From Lewinellaceae bacterium (GTDB taxonomy: Bacteria > Bacteroidota > Bacteroidia > Chitinophagales > Saprospiraceae): DNA of 64,000 bases. Location: contig JACJYR010000001.1 of the NCBI GenBank assembly GCA_020636005.1, forward strand, positions 1,684,001-1,748,000, in the 5' to 3' direction. The translations under genes and the position numbers were made by a program. Positions 16,701-26,493 of this stretch are shown here, in pieces. Below the pieces are notes generated by a model that worked only from the letters and a program-made list of their open reading frames with translations, did no database searches and was not told the origin of the DNA. Each line of letters opens with the position of its first letter. Positions within the stretch are counted from its first letter, which is position 1.

Positions 16701-17750
16701 ATGAAACGATTTGCTTTTTTTATCCTGGTCATGGGGCTGCCCTGCCTTACGCGGGCTTTGCAACAGTCCGTTGTTGCCGACCAACTTGAAACCTCCACTT
16801 CCCGGCAGTTCTTTGAGTCCATCCTGCGGGACGATACGCTGGCAATGAAATTGGAATCCGACTTCAAACCCTTGCAAAAAAATAAGGGCACAAAAGATTA
16901 CCAGCCTGCCATCCTTTATTTCACCGACAACACAGGAAAAAAGACCAGCCTTGAAATTGAAATAAGGCCCCGGGGGAAAATGCGCCGCCGGCTTTGCGAC
17001 ATCCCGCCGCTGAAGATCAGGCTGCCCGGCAAAGGGGAAGATCCCCGCACCCTGAAAATGGTCACCTTTTGCAAGGACTCGCCCAAGTACGAACAATACC
17101 TTTTGCGGGAGTACTTCGCCTACAAATTGTACAACATGCTCACGGACGTGAGTTTCAGGGTGCAACTGGTCAAGATGTATTTCAAGGATACCAACGGCGA
17201 GGATGCCCCTTCGGAAAGTTTTGCCATCCTCATCGAAAACGAAAAAGACCTGGTCAAACGGGTCAATGGCTTTACCCTTCCCGACGGCGCTGCCGAACCC
17301 GACAACCTGCGCACACAGGAAGTAGAGATATTCTGCCTCTTCCAATACATGATCGGCAACACGGATTGGTTCCCCATCACTTCCCACAACCTGAAAATAC
17401 TGGGGTTGGACGGCAAAAATTACCCCGTCCTCGTTCCTTATGACTTTGATTACTCGGGCCTGGTGAACGCCCCGTACGCCACGTCCGACAAGCGGCTCGA
17501 ATTGGTGGACGTCACCAACCGCTACTACCAGGGCATGAAAAGGGAAACTTCCGAAACACTTCAGACCTTCGGGCTATTTCTTTCCAAAAAGGCCGACGTG
17601 ATGGGTTTCTGCGAAAAATTTCCCTACTTCGATGGCAAATCGAGAAAACACGTGGTCAAGTACCTGCGGGAGTTTTACGAAATCATCGAGCAGCCCAGGC
17701 GCTACAAGCAGGAAATCCTCAAGCATACCGACCTTTGGATAAAATTGTAG
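16701..17750 (+). CDS. Secreted CotH-kinase-like protein
   Basis: The 349-residue protein starts MKRFAFFILVMGLPCLTRAL (signal peptide). Its order of motifs recalls CotH-type proteins: a strand pair with R-P-R-G-K-M-R-R (compare the R-G-N-S/T of CotH), KYEQYLLREYFAYKLYNMLTD (compare the lysine-aspartate-arginine helix), a 'vylxNgexxGxY'-like region (MYFKDTNGEDAPSESFAILIENE), FQYMIGNTDWFPITSHNLK and VLVPYDFDYSGLVN. The last two resemble the N-x-D and P-x-D-x-D metal/ATP-binding parts of the CotH kinase fold. If correct it could be an extracytoplasmic protein kinase or a non-catalytic relative. Assignment rests on motif resemblance only. Confidence 0.5.
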   Translation: MKRFAFFILVMGLPCLTRALQQSVVADQLETSTSRQFFESILRDDTLAMKLESDFKPLQKNKGTKDYQPAILYFTDNTGKKTSLEIEIRPRGKMRRRLCDIPPLKIRLPGKGEDPRTLKMVTFCKDSPKYEQYLLREYFAYKLYNMLTDVSFRVQLVKMYFKDTNGEDAPSESFAILIENEKDLVKRVNGFTLPDGAAEPDNLRTQEVEIFCLFQYMIGNTDWFPITSHNLKILGLDGKNYPVLVPYDFDYSGLVNAPYATSDKRLELVDVTNRYYQGMKRETSETLQTFGLFLSKKADVMGFCEKFPYFDGKSRKHVVKYLREFYEIIEQPRRYKQEILKHTDLWIKL

Positions 17751-17938
17751 GGCGTACTTTTCAACCATAATGTTTTCAATATGGACTTTTGCCGGCCCTT
17801 TTCCCGCCACAGAACCCGTCTTTATTTGCGGATATGGCAATAGTTGTTTTGTTTTGCTGCCTCCTTATCATGGCCAGTCGTTCCAGGGCAGCAAAACTCC
17901 CTTTTGCAACCTGGATGATTTGCCCAAACCTCCAACGC

Positions 17939-20476
17939 ATGCGCAAGCAGATCTTCCTGGCAAGTTGTTTATGGATTGTTTCCACCGCATTGGCTGCCCA
18001 GGCCGCCCTGCAAACGCCCGATGAATTCCTCCCCCACCGCATCGGGGAACAATTCTCGGAGCATGGCCAGTTGGTGGCCTACTACCAATATGTGGCTGCC
18101 AACAGCGACCGCGTCCAACTGGTCGAGTTCGGGCGTACCAACGAACTGCGCCCCCAAATCCTCGCTATTGTCAGCACCCCGGAAAACCTGCGCCGTATCG
18201 AAGAGATCCGGCTCAACAACCTCCGCAACGCCGGATTGGCCGATGGCCAGCCGGACAATGCCAACCCCATTGCTATCGTCTGGCTCGGCTTCAGCGTACA
18301 CGGCAACGAGGCCGCAGGCTCGGAAGCTTCCATGCCCGTGCTGTACGAACTCGCCAACCCAAACAACAAGGAAACCTCCGGCTGGCTGAAAAATACCGTC
18401 GTGCTGATAGAACCAAGCGTGAACCCCGACGGCTACAGCCGCTACACTTCCTGGTACCGGCAGGCCAGCCCCGACCAACCCGACCCCGACCCCAAAGCAA
18501 GGGAACACAACGAACCCTGGCCCGGTGGCAGGGTGAACCACTACCTGTTCGACCTCAACCGCGACTGGGCATGGGCTACCCAGGTGGAAACCCAAAACCG
18601 CCTGAAAATCTACAATGACTGGCTGCCGCAGGTAGTAGCCGACCTCCACGAGCAGTATTTCGATGCCCCCTATTATTTCGCCCCGGCCGCACAGCCCTTT
18701 CACAAATACCTCACCCAATGGCAGGCCGACTTCCAGGTGGAGGTCGGGATGAACCACGCCAGGTATTTTGATAAAAACGGCTGGCTTTATTATACCAGGG
18801 AAATTTTCGACCTCTTCTACCCCAGCTATGGCGACACCTACCCCTGCTTCAACGGCGCCATCGGCATGACCTACGAGCAGGGCGGCCATTCCCGTGGGGG
18901 CAGGGCGATAACAATGCCGAACGGCGACACCCTTACCCTCCACGACCGGGTGGAGCACCATACGACCACGGCCCTTTCGACCGTGGAAGTGGCTTCCAAA
19001 AATGCGCCGCGGCTGGTGAAAAATTTCGCCGCCTATTTCAATATTTCAACAAACAACCCGCCGGGGCCTTATAAAGCCTTTATCATAAAATCCTCCAATC
19101 CCAGGCACAAGCTGAAAGCGCTCACAGCACTGCTCGACCGCCAACGTATCCAATATGGCAGGGCTGGCAAAGCCTCCGGCGCCCTTACCGGCTACAATTT
19201 CTCAACGGGCAGCGAGGGCCGGTTTACCATCGGGGAAGACGACCTCATCATCAGCGCCTACCAACCCAAAGGCTTGTTTGCCCAGGTGCTGCTGGAACCA
19301 GAACCCCAACTGGTGGACTCTCTCACCTACGACATCACGGCCTGGTCCCTGCTGTTTGCCTATGGCCTCGACGCCTATGCAGTGAAGCAACGAGTTGAAC
19401 TTTCGCCAGGATATGCGTTTGTCCAACCCCAAAAAAACCAGCCGAAGGAAGCACCCTATGCCTACATCGTCCCTTGGAATACCGTGCAAAGCGCCAGGCT
19501 ATTGGGCAGCCTCCAGCAAAAAGGAGTGGTTGTGCGTTTTGCCGAAGAGGGCTTCGAGTCAGAAGGGAAAAAATATCCGGCAGGCACCCTTATATTCACC
19601 AGGGCCGACAACCGGAAGAACCCGGATTTCAATCAAACTTTACAAGACCTGGCCACGGCATTCGACCTCGAAGCCATCCCCGTGGAAACAGGCTGGGTCA
19701 GTGCCGGCCACGATTTTGGGGCCGAGTCGGTCAAACTGGCTGCCAAGCCTAAAGTACTTGTGCTGTCGGGTGAAAAAACGTCCGACAACGAGTTTGGCCA
19801 GGTCTGGTTCTACTTCGACAAGGTGATAGACTACCCCGCTACCATCATTGATGCCGGCCAACTGTCGGGGGCTGTGCTCGCCGATTTCAACACACTCGTT
19901 TTGCCGGAAGGCTCTTACGCCTTCGACGACCCCACTATCGAGATGCTGGGAGATTGGGTCAACAAGGGGGGCAGGCTCATTGCCATCGGAGCCGCCAACC
20001 TTTCCCTGGCCGACCGCAAAGGCTTCAACCTGGCGAAATTCGCCAAGGACGCAGAAAAGGAAAACGCTAAGAACGAAGCCGAACAAATAGCCCTCGACCA
20101 CCGCACCGCCCTGTATGCGGATCGGGTGCGCTCGTCCCTGTCCGACAACCTGCCCGGTGCCATCGTGCAGGTGAAGATGGACCCGACCCACCCACTGGCT
20201 TTCGGCCTGCGCCCAAACTATTTTTCCTTAAAAACCAACAATGCAAGGTTTGACCTGCTGAAAGATACCTGGAACGTAGGCTACCTCGAAAAGGACTTTA
20301 CCTCGCTGGGTTTCATCGGCTACAATTTGAAAAAAAACCTGAAAGACTCGGCCGTATTTGCCGTACAGGACAAAGGCCAGGGAAAGGTAATTTACCTCCT
20401 TGACAACCCCTTGTTCCGGTCGTTTTGGGAAGAAGGTAAGTTGTTGTTCAGCAACGCCTTGTTTTTGGTCAACTAA
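17939..20476 (+). CDS. Secreted M14 zinc carboxypeptidase with C-terminal GATase1-like domain
   Basis: The 845-residue protein begins MRKQIFLASCLWIVSTALAA (signal peptide, ATG at 17939); the longer frame from 17789 was rejected because it hides this signal. The catalytic M14 domain has the zinc pair in FSVHGNEAAGSE near residue 120, NPDGYSRYT, NRDWAWATQVETQ, the third ligand in VVADLHEQYFDAPYYF, and the catalytic Glu in GMTYEQGGHSRGGRA. Residues about 600-750 (KPKVLVLSGEKTSDNEFGQ, FNTLVLPEGSYAF, WVNKGGRLIAIG) look like a glutamine-amidotransferase/DJ-1-type fold, as in many large Bacteroidota M14 proteins. It probably degrades proteins outside the inner membrane. It ends 58 bases before the carrier-protein cluster. 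Confidence 0.9.
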   Translation: MRKQIFLASCLWIVSTALAAQAALQTPDEFLPHRIGEQFSEHGQLVAYYQYVAANSDRVQLVEFGRTNELRPQILAIVSTPENLRRIEEIRLNNLRNAGLADGQPDNANPIAIVWLGFSVHGNEAAGSEASMPVLYELANPNNKETSGWLKNTVVLIEPSVNPDGYSRYTSWYRQASPDQPDPDPKAREHNEPWPGGRVNHYLFDLNRDWAWATQVETQNRLKIYNDWLPQVVADLHEQYFDAPYYFAPAAQPFHKYLTQWQADFQVEVGMNHARYFDKNGWLYYTREIFDLFYPSYGDTYPCFNGAIGMTYEQGGHSRGGRAITMPNGDTLTLHDRVEHHTTTALSTVEVASKNAPRLVKNFAAYFNISTNNPPGPYKAFIIKSSNPRHKLKALTALLDRQRIQYGRAGKASGALTGYNFSTGSEGRFTIGEDDLIISAYQPKGLFAQVLLEPEPQLVDSLTYDITAWSLLFAYGLDAYAVKQRVELSPGYAFVQPQKNQPKEAPYAYIVPWNTVQSARLLGSLQQKGVVVRFAEEGFESEGKKYPAGTLIFTRADNRKNPDFNQTLQDLATAFDLEAIPVETGWVSAGHDFGAESVKLAAKPKVLVLSGEKTSDNEFGQVWFYFDKVIDYPATIIDAGQLSGAVLADFNTLVLPEGSYAFDDPTIEMLGDWVNKGGRLIAIGAANLSLADRKGFNLAKFAKDAEKENAKNEAEQIALDHRTALYADRVRSSLSDNLPGAIVQVKMDPTHPLAFGLRPNYFSLKTNNARFDLLKDTWNVGYLEKDFTSLGFIGYNLKKNLKDSAVFAVQDKGQGKVIYLLDNPLFRSFWEEGKLLFSNALFLVN

Positions 20477-20534
20477 TCCCTGACCCCTTGCTTTTGCTAT
20501 TGAACCAAACCCAAACCACCACAACAAACAAAAC

Positions 20535-20783
20535 ATGACCAACACCGCACAAAGCATCGCCGAATCCCTTTGCACCTTCATCCGTGCCAACCTGGTGGCC
20601 GATGGCGTCGAAGTTACGCCTGCCACGCCGCTGGTGCAAATGGGGCTTGATTCTTTCTCCCTCATCGAAATCGTCCTCTTCGTGGAGCGGCAGTATGGGC
20701 TGCAACTGCCCGACGAGGCACTCAGCCAGGAAAACATCCACTCTTCCGAAACATTGGCCAACTACATTCACCAATGCCTGTGA
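20535..20783 (+). CDS. Stand-alone acyl/peptidyl carrier protein
   Basis: The 82-residue protein has the carrier-protein fold with the phosphopantetheine Ser in QMGLDSFSLIEIVLFVERQYG (near residue 41). The D-S-F-S-L variant differs from the D-S-L-D/S-T of fatty-acid AcpP, which favours a dedicated pathway carrier. Its last 10 bases overlap the start of the condensation-like gene at 20774, indicating translational coupling. It should be loaded by the adenylating enzyme at 23557 and modified by a phosphopantetheinyl transferase encoded elsewhere. Confidence 0.88.
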   Translation: MTNTAQSIAESLCTFIRANLVADGVEVTPATPLVQMGLDSFSLIEIVLFVERQYGLQLPDEALSQENIHSSETLANYIHQCL

Positions 20784-22090
20784 CGCTGGACAGACAGTAT
20801 TGGCCCGACAGCCTCCCGCTCAATGGCTCGGACTACTTCCAATTGCTGCTCGACCGGCACCACCGCCGGCAGGGCCTGCAGGGGAATGTCAGTCGCTTTG
20901 CGGTGGAAGTGGAGGGGAAACTGGATGCTGCCGCATTGGAAAGGACCGTCAATGGCGACCCGCTTTTTATTTGGCTGCACTCGTTGCGGTTGAAAAGGCG
21001 CTTGCCGTTCCAGTTGCCGCAATGGAAGCAGGTGAAGGCGAACCGCCCTGTTTCCATTGGCATCCATGAGGTCTTTTTAAAAGGTCACGGTATCCCCGGT
21101 GTGCTGTTTGAAACAGACATCCGGCCCCATTCCGACCCGCCTTTCCGGCTTGATTTGGTTTTTCATCAAAACAACCGCACCACGCTTTTTTTTACCTGGA
21201 ACCACGTACTGACGGACGCCCAAGGCGCAGAGATTTTGATACGCCATCTCGGCAAGGCAATCGGTGATGGGCAGGTGCAGTTTTTTGCCAAAGAGGAAAC
21301 CGAACTGCCCATCAGGGAGCAGGTGGGACATGCCCGGAAAGTGCGGGATTTTATGTTTGATGGACAGGAAACGGGGCTGTCCCTCCTCCTCGAAAAAAGC
21401 GGCCACCCACAGGCCAACCGCTACCGGGTACTGCGTTTTACCGAAACAGAAACAGCGCAAGTGAACGCCAATTGCAAGCGCTACGGCATCCGCTTTGGGC
21501 GCAGCCCTTTGCTGTTGGCGGCGGCCATGCGCAGCTTCCATGCTTTGTTGAAACACAAGGGCAAAACCAACCACAACATTTGGGTACCCATCCCCCAGAA
21601 CCAACGAAAGAAGGGCGCCTGGGGGCCGCTCGTGGGCAACCACGTTTCCTATCTTTTCTACCGGCTGTTCCCGCAACACCTGGAGACCATGCAAAGCGCC
21701 GCCGATGCCATCGGCGAGCAGATGATGGGCCAAATGCGCAGCGGTATCCCGGCCAGCTACGGCATCATGATGGGGCTGTCGAGACGGCTGCCGCTGTGGC
21801 TATACGGCTACATTGCCAAGTCACCGACGAAAGGTGCCCTGGCCAGCTTTTTTTTCTCCGATACGGGCAATACGCTGGACGACTTCACGAACTTCTGCGG
21901 GCTACCTGTCAGCGATGCGGTGCATTACCCGCCGAATGGCGGCTACCCTGGTTTCACGGTTATCTTCATGGGTTTTCAACAAAAACTCCAGGCCGTCATC
22001 GCCTACACGGAGGCTGGCGTGAGCGAGGCGGAACTTTCCATTTTTGAGGCATCTTTGCGGGAAAATCTGTTTGGTAAGACAGTAGTTTGA
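20774..22090 (+). CDS. Condensation-domain-like acyltransferase
   Basis: The 438-residue protein has the two-lobed layout of condensation/PapA/WES-type acyltransferases. The active-site motif H-H-x-x-x-D-G appears as WNHVLTDAQG near residues 141-150: the second, catalytic His and the structural Asp are kept; the first His is Asn and the Gly is Ala. Later pieces (ILIRHLGKAI, IWVPIPQNQRK, GPLVGNHVSYLFYRL, ALASFFFSDTGNTLDDF, GYPGFTVIFMGFQQKLQAVIAYTEAGVSEAELSIF) fit the second lobe and floor loop. It probably transfers the carrier-bound acyl or aminoacyl group to an amine or alcohol. The start overlaps the carrier gene by 10 bases. Confidence 0.75.
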   Translation: MPVTLDRQYWPDSLPLNGSDYFQLLLDRHHRRQGLQGNVSRFAVEVEGKLDAAALERTVNGDPLFIWLHSLRLKRRLPFQLPQWKQVKANRPVSIGIHEVFLKGHGIPGVLFETDIRPHSDPPFRLDLVFHQNNRTTLFFTWNHVLTDAQGAEILIRHLGKAIGDGQVQFFAKEETELPIREQVGHARKVRDFMFDGQETGLSLLLEKSGHPQANRYRVLRFTETETAQVNANCKRYGIRFGRSPLLLAAAMRSFHALLKHKGKTNHNIWVPIPQNQRKKGAWGPLVGNHVSYLFYRLFPQHLETMQSAADAIGEQMMGQMRSGIPASYGIMMGLSRRLPLWLYGYIAKSPTKGALASFFFSDTGNTLDDFTNFCGLPVSDAVHYPPNGGYPGFTVIFMGFQQKLQAVIAYTEAGVSEAELSIFEASLRENLFGKTVV

Positions 22091-22159
22091 AATTGTTCGA
22101 GGTTGTTTGGCTGTTGGTTTGAAGTTGTGGGGCGACTACCTTGTTCTTAAAACCCTATC

Positions 22160-23422
22160 GTGCAGGAAAAGCATAAACATAGCATTTTGACCAACCCTGA
22201 TGTGCTTGTCGTGGGGGGCGGCTCGGCTGGTGTGGCGGCGGCAGTGGCAACTGCCGAGGCAGGGGCAAGCGTGGTAGTGTTGGAAAAAAACGCCTTCCTT
22301 GGTGGCAAGGCAACGGCAGCTTATGTGGGCACGGTTTGCGGGCTTTATTACCGCAGCGAAGACCCTTTGGCGAGGTATGTGGACAATGGTTTTCCCAAAA
22401 TATTTGCGGAACAACTCCAGCATGAGAGCGGTACAAAGCCTTTTTTTTATAAAAACGGGCTGCACTTCCTGCCTTACAACCGCTTTGCCTTCCTTCGGCT
22501 ATGCGATGATTTTTTGGAAAAAAACAAGGTGTCGCTTTGCCTCCATGCCCATTTGACCCATGTAAAAAAAGAAGGCGATCACATTGTTGAAGTGGGTGCC
22601 GCTGTCCACAACTGCCCCATCCTTTTTCACCCAAAAACGGTGATAGACACTGCCGGGGAAGCAGTCGTTGCCCGCCTGGCCGGAGTGGGGATTTTTGAAA
22701 ATGAGGAATACCAGGCATCGGCCCAAGTCTTCGAAATGGCTGGAATTGCCACGGACGATGCGCAAATACTCAACCTCAGCCTGTTGCGCAACATCCAGAA
22801 AGGCGTTGCCGACGGCATTTATCCAAAAGACTACGAGCGGTTGTCCACTGTGCCAGGCAGCCTGCAAGCTGGTCGGGCGGTTTTCAAGCTCGGCCTTCCT
22901 TTGGGCGTGGGCAACGACCCTGCGCTGGTGACCCGTTTGGAACTGTTCGCCAGGAAAGCCGTGGGGGAGATAGTGGCTTTCCTGAAAGCCCAAAACGTAC
23001 TGTTTAAAAATGCCTGGCTGACGATGATCGCACCCGAGGTGGGCATCCGCACCGGCCCCCGCAACATGGGAAAGGTTGTTTTACAAAAAGAAGACGTGAT
23101 GGATTGCAGGAAACAGGACGACGCCGTGGCGAGGGGCGCATGGCCCATCGAATTTTGGGCGCCGGGCAAGAACCCCCGCATGGAATATTTTGCCCCGGGC
23201 GACTATTACGACATACCGGCGGGCGCATTGCAGTCGGCGTTTTTGAAAAACCTCTTTTTCGGCGGGCGCAATATTTCTGCTTCTGAGGATGCCATTGCCA
23301 GCGCAAGGGTTATTGGTACTTGTTTGGCAACGGGGTATGCAGCGGGAAGGATGGCAGTGGGGCTTGTCAGAAATGAAATTTATGAAAGGCCGGTGGCTGA
23401 AATTCGGCGTTTGATGCTTTGA
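22160..23422 (+). CDS. FAD-dependent oxidoreductase (FAD_oxidored type)
   Basis: The 420-residue protein uses a GTG start at 22160; no usable ATG precedes the dinucleotide fold. The N-terminus PDVLVVGGGSAGVAAAVATA is a Rossmann FAD-binding motif, followed by VVVLEKNAFLGGKATAAYVG, the family signature of FAD_oxidored-type flavoproteins. The second FAD motif (TVIDTAGEAVVARLAG) and the C-terminal ALQSAFLKNLFFGGRNIS...ASARVIGTCLATGYAAG segment are complete. It sits 69 bases after the condensation-like gene, so a role in oxidising or desaturating a carrier-bound intermediate is inferred. A long inverted repeat separates it from the next gene. Confidence 0.85.
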   Translation: MQEKHKHSILTNPDVLVVGGGSAGVAAAVATAEAGASVVVLEKNAFLGGKATAAYVGTVCGLYYRSEDPLARYVDNGFPKIFAEQLQHESGTKPFFYKNGLHFLPYNRFAFLRLCDDFLEKNKVSLCLHAHLTHVKKEGDHIVEVGAAVHNCPILFHPKTVIDTAGEAVVARLAGVGIFENEEYQASAQVFEMAGIATDDAQILNLSLLRNIQKGVADGIYPKDYERLSTVPGSLQAGRAVFKLGLPLGVGNDPALVTRLELFARKAVGEIVAFLKAQNVLFKNAWLTMIAPEVGIRTGPRNMGKVVLQKEDVMDCRKQDDAVARGAWPIEFWAPGKNPRMEYFAPGDYYDIPAGALQSAFLKNLFFGGRNISASEDAIASARVIGTCLATGYAAGRMAVGLVRNEIYERPVAEIRRLML

Positions 23423-23435
23423 TACAAGCGAGGAG

Positions 23436-23515
23436 GATTGGAACACGGATGAGGCGGATTAACACGGAGCATATCTGCGCAAATCCGCCCAATCCGCCTC
23501 ATCTGTGTTCCAATC
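23436..23515. repeat. Inverted repeat with 25-bp arms inside the biosynthetic cluster
   Basis: The left arm starts GATTGGAACACGGATG and the right arm ends with its complement CATCTGTGTTCCAATC; one G:T pair breaks an otherwise perfect match. Words such as ACACGGA and CGGATT recur in the loop. This is a common type of intergenic repeat in Bacteroidota and may act as a 3' hairpin of the FAD gene. Confidence 0.6.
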
Positions 23516-23556
23516 AAGTCACGTTAGCAATCAAAAGAAAAACAGAATTCAATAAA

Positions 23557-24996
23557 ATGCAAGTACCCAACCTCCTCTACCAAGCCGCCCAGCGCTGGCC
23601 CAACAACCCCGCCATCCACGACGAATATGGCACGATGACCTACGCCGAATTGGCAGCTTTAATAAAAAAAACAGCCGAAGACTTGAAGGCCCTCGGCATC
23701 GCCCCCGGCCTGGGTGTGGGCGTGATGGGCAAAAACAGCCGCTACTTCATCGCCGCCTGTTTTGCCGTGATGGACTGCGGTGCGGTGGTCATGCCCGTGT
23801 CCAACCAAATGAAGGCCGACGAAGTAAATGATGCTGTTCAAACCGCCCGTCTCCATGCCATATTGGACGACCAGAGCAGCGTGGCGCCATTTGACCATGC
23901 CGCTGGGCGGGTGAAATTTCCGCAGCAGGAATGGCGCTTGTTTTTCAACCCAAATGCCGACCGGCAACAACCCTTTGCACCCCATGCCAACAACCCCGCC
24001 CTCATCCGCTTCACCTCCGGCACTACGGGCACCTCAAAAGGCGTCATCCTCTCGCATGAGGGCATTGCCGAGCGCACCGAAGCAGCCAACAAGGTGCTAC
24101 AACTCGGCCCGGACGACGCCATCACCTGGGTACTCTCCATGGCTTATCATTTCGTGGTGTCCATCATCCTGTATTTGCGCTATGGCAGTGCCATCGTCAT
24201 CTGCGACAGCTTCCTGGCGGACCACATCATCGAACAAACGAACCTCCACGAAGCAACGCTAATTTATGGCTCGCCCATGCACATCCGCCTGCTGGCCAGC
24301 GACCAAAGCGGACGGCAAATGCCTTCGCTGAAAAGGGTTGTTTCCACTTCTACGGCCATTTCAAAAGCACAGTGCGAGGCGTTTCTACAACGGTTCGGGC
24401 TGCCCGTGAGCCAGGCGTATGGCATCATCGAGGTGGGGCTGCCCATTATCAATGTTGAAAAATCGGAAGCGTTCCCGGATGCGGTCGGCTACGCACTGCC
24501 AGATTATCAGGTGGAGATGCTGGACGACGACGGCCACATCCTGCCTCCAGGCGAGACGGGCCACCTGGCCATGCGTGGCCCCGGCATGTTGGACGCCTAC
24601 CTGGAGCCGCCCCGCCGCCGGGAGGAGATTTTGAAAAACGGCTGGTTCTATACGGGCGACCTGGCTTCCAAGCGCCCCGATGGTTTGATACGAATCGAAG
24701 GCCGTAAGAAAAGCATGATCAATGTATCGGGGAACAAGGTTTTCCCGGAGGAAGTGGAGGCTGTTCTGAACCAGCACCCTGCCGTGCAGCTTTGCCGGGT
24801 GAGCAGTTTCATGCACCGTTTTTTAGGGGAATGCGTACAGGCGGAGGTTGTTGTGAAAAATGGAATAGAACGGCCTGATACAGAGGAATTGCTGACGTTT
24901 TGCCGCAAGCGGTTGTCCACTTATAAAATCCCGCAGAAGGTAGAGTTTGTGGAGTCGCTGCCGATGACGGATAGTGGGAAACTGTTGCGGCGCTGA
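23557..24996 (+). CDS. AMP-forming acyl/aryl/amino acid ligase (ANL family)
   Basis: The 479-residue enzyme starts at MQVPNLLYQAAQRWPNNPAI; the longer frame from 23419 runs through the inverted repeat and was rejected. Adenylation motifs are present in order: the P-loop IRFTSGTTGTSKGV (near residue 150), SQAYGIIEVG, GYALPDYQVEMLDDDG, YTGDLASKRPDGLIRIEGRKKSMINVSGNKVFPEEVE, and the C-terminal catalytic Lys in PMTDSGKLLRR. It can therefore form an acyl- or aminoacyl-adenylate and thioester. Being the last gene of a carrier/condensation/FAD set, it probably loads the carrier at 20535. Substrate choice cannot be read. Confidence 0.88.
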   Translation: MQVPNLLYQAAQRWPNNPAIHDEYGTMTYAELAALIKKTAEDLKALGIAPGLGVGVMGKNSRYFIAACFAVMDCGAVVMPVSNQMKADEVNDAVQTARLHAILDDQSSVAPFDHAAGRVKFPQQEWRLFFNPNADRQQPFAPHANNPALIRFTSGTTGTSKGVILSHEGIAERTEAANKVLQLGPDDAITWVLSMAYHFVVSIILYLRYGSAIVICDSFLADHIIEQTNLHEATLIYGSPMHIRLLASDQSGRQMPSLKRVVSTSTAISKAQCEAFLQRFGLPVSQAYGIIEVGLPIINVEKSEAFPDAVGYALPDYQVEMLDDDGHILPPGETGHLAMRGPGMLDAYLEPPRRREEILKNGWFYTGDLASKRPDGLIRIEGRKKSMINVSGNKVFPEEVEAVLNQHPAVQLCRVSSFMHRFLGECVQAEVVVKNGIERPDTEELLTFCRKRLSTYKIPQKVEFVESLPMTDSGKLLRR

Positions 24997-25261
24997 CTTC
25001 AGGAGCAGTTGTCGGGAACTTTAAAGAACAAGGTTTTTGCCATTCCCGGTGTTCCGATATTTCGTTTTAAACCTGCCCCTTTTTTTAAATTCCTCCCAGT
25101 ATCAGGCTTACAAAAAGTCCTTCGAATATAATGCAATGGGCATCCGGCACCTTTCTTGCCTTACCCTTGTGCCTCTAACCTCCTGAGGATTTCCCATCAA
25201 ATATTCCCTTTCCCTGGTAACGAACCCGCCGAAATTGGTATTTACTCCAAAACCACTGTAC

Positions 25262-25540
25262 ATGAAAAAAATGGCTTTAACCTTCGGTGCTGTTTTCCTC
25301 CTTTTTTGTGCCGCCGAGGCACAGTGTACCATGTCCATGCCGGCCATTGGCGCTGGCGGTCAACGGGGCCCCGTGAGGGTGGCGTTTTGCTGTGGCACAA
25401 CCCCTCCATCGGATGAAAGCAGTATGGTTAGGTTAAAGTTTTTTTTGACCAACCTGAATTTCCCGCTGCGGGACAGTGGGGGGCGCTTTTGCATCCGGTT
25501 CAAGCCCAAGCAACTGATCCGGTTCCAATTCAGGTTTTGA
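25262..25540 (+). CDS. Small putative secreted protein
   Basis: The 92-residue frame starts MKKMALTFGAVFLLFCAAEA (signal peptide) and continues as a short protein with three Cys and a basic end (FKPKQLIRFQFRF). No family is recognised. It may be a genuine small exported protein or the 5' piece of a broken longer gene; composition resembles its neighbours. Confidence 0.4.
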   Translation: MKKMALTFGAVFLLFCAAEAQCTMSMPAIGAGGQRGPVRVAFCCGTTPPSDESSMVRLKFFLTNLNFPLRDSGGRFCIRFKPKQLIRFQFRF

Positions 25541-25713
25541 AGGCGGGCGGACGTTCCCTGCCGTAGCTTTTGTCCATAGAGGCCAGGTAGCCAGGATGAA
25601 AAAATGCCACCCGTTTTCCCCTGTGTTGGAAAATATGACTGGTCATATTTTTGAGGATGCGTAGCATGATTTTACCGAATCAAACCAACTGATCATAACG
25701 GATTGAGATCTGC

Positions 25714-26493
25714 CTAAAACCACCTACAGACGAGGCGATGAGTGGCCCGGTCCTGTATTTTCAAAAGAGTGTGCAAAAAGCATTCTATGATGAAAATACG
25801 GCGGAACAGACCCCGCCAGGCATTCTGTGTTGCCCACCAGCCATCGGTGTTAACCGTTCGGGGTTGGTAGTGTGGATTCAAAGCCAAGGCTTCTTTTTGA
25901 AAAACACCATAGGCTTCTTTCAGGGATGCCCCATCCGTACTTTTACTGGCCTCCGCCCCCGAAAAACAGCCGTTGGCAACCGTCGTGGCGATGTAGGCTT
26001 TCTCCCCCCGGCTGCGGGCGTGGAACTCATCGGCCAGCAAATCCTTTGGCAGTTTGTCCGGCAAGCGTACAGTAGTGCCCACGAGGCTGGACTGGCCAAG
26101 ACATAAAAAAGTCCGGTACCAGAACATGGCGTTGCGGCCAAAAACCAGGGCGAGTGCCCAAAAAGGGATCCCGAATTTCAACAGGAACAGGGGGTGTTTT
26201 ACATCCTCTGTCCGGGCACGTATGCAGGGCATCGCAATAGAAGGCCGGATACGATAGGTGGTTCCACCTGTTTCAATCCTGCGCATCCGGATTCCCAACT
26301 TTTTGGAAAACCGGGTATAGCCGTTGAGTTTGTATCCCCTTGCTTCGATGCCGTTGGGAAAAATGTCAGGGTGTTCCTGGATAAAGTAGTCAATTGTTTT
26401 ATGCGCCGTTTCATTGTCCCCTATAAAGGACGAATAAGCTTTTTCAGAAATTGCCAGGACGATTGTCCGGGTTTGCTTATCTTTAAGTGCCAT
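25714..26493 (-). pseudogene. Truncated DDE-type transposase
   Basis: The 259-residue frame begins MALKDKQTRTIVLAISEKAY. It contains features of a Bacteroidota DDE transposase family: YFIQEHPDIFP, KLGIRMRRIETGG, LLKFGIPFWALALVFGRNAMFW, DKLPKDLLADEFHAR, YIATTVANGCF and the second catalytic Asp region NTDGWWATQNAW. It stops soon after FIIECFLHTLLKIQDRATHR, where relatives continue for well over 100 residues including the catalytic Glu. The truncated C-terminus and lack of clear terminal inverted repeats indicate a dead element. Confidence 0.75.

Noticed and set aside
17969..18961. 330-codon minus-strand frame opposite the M14 peptidase
   Set aside because: Antisense of the catalytic M14 domain; the G/V-rich peptide is a codon-bias artefact.
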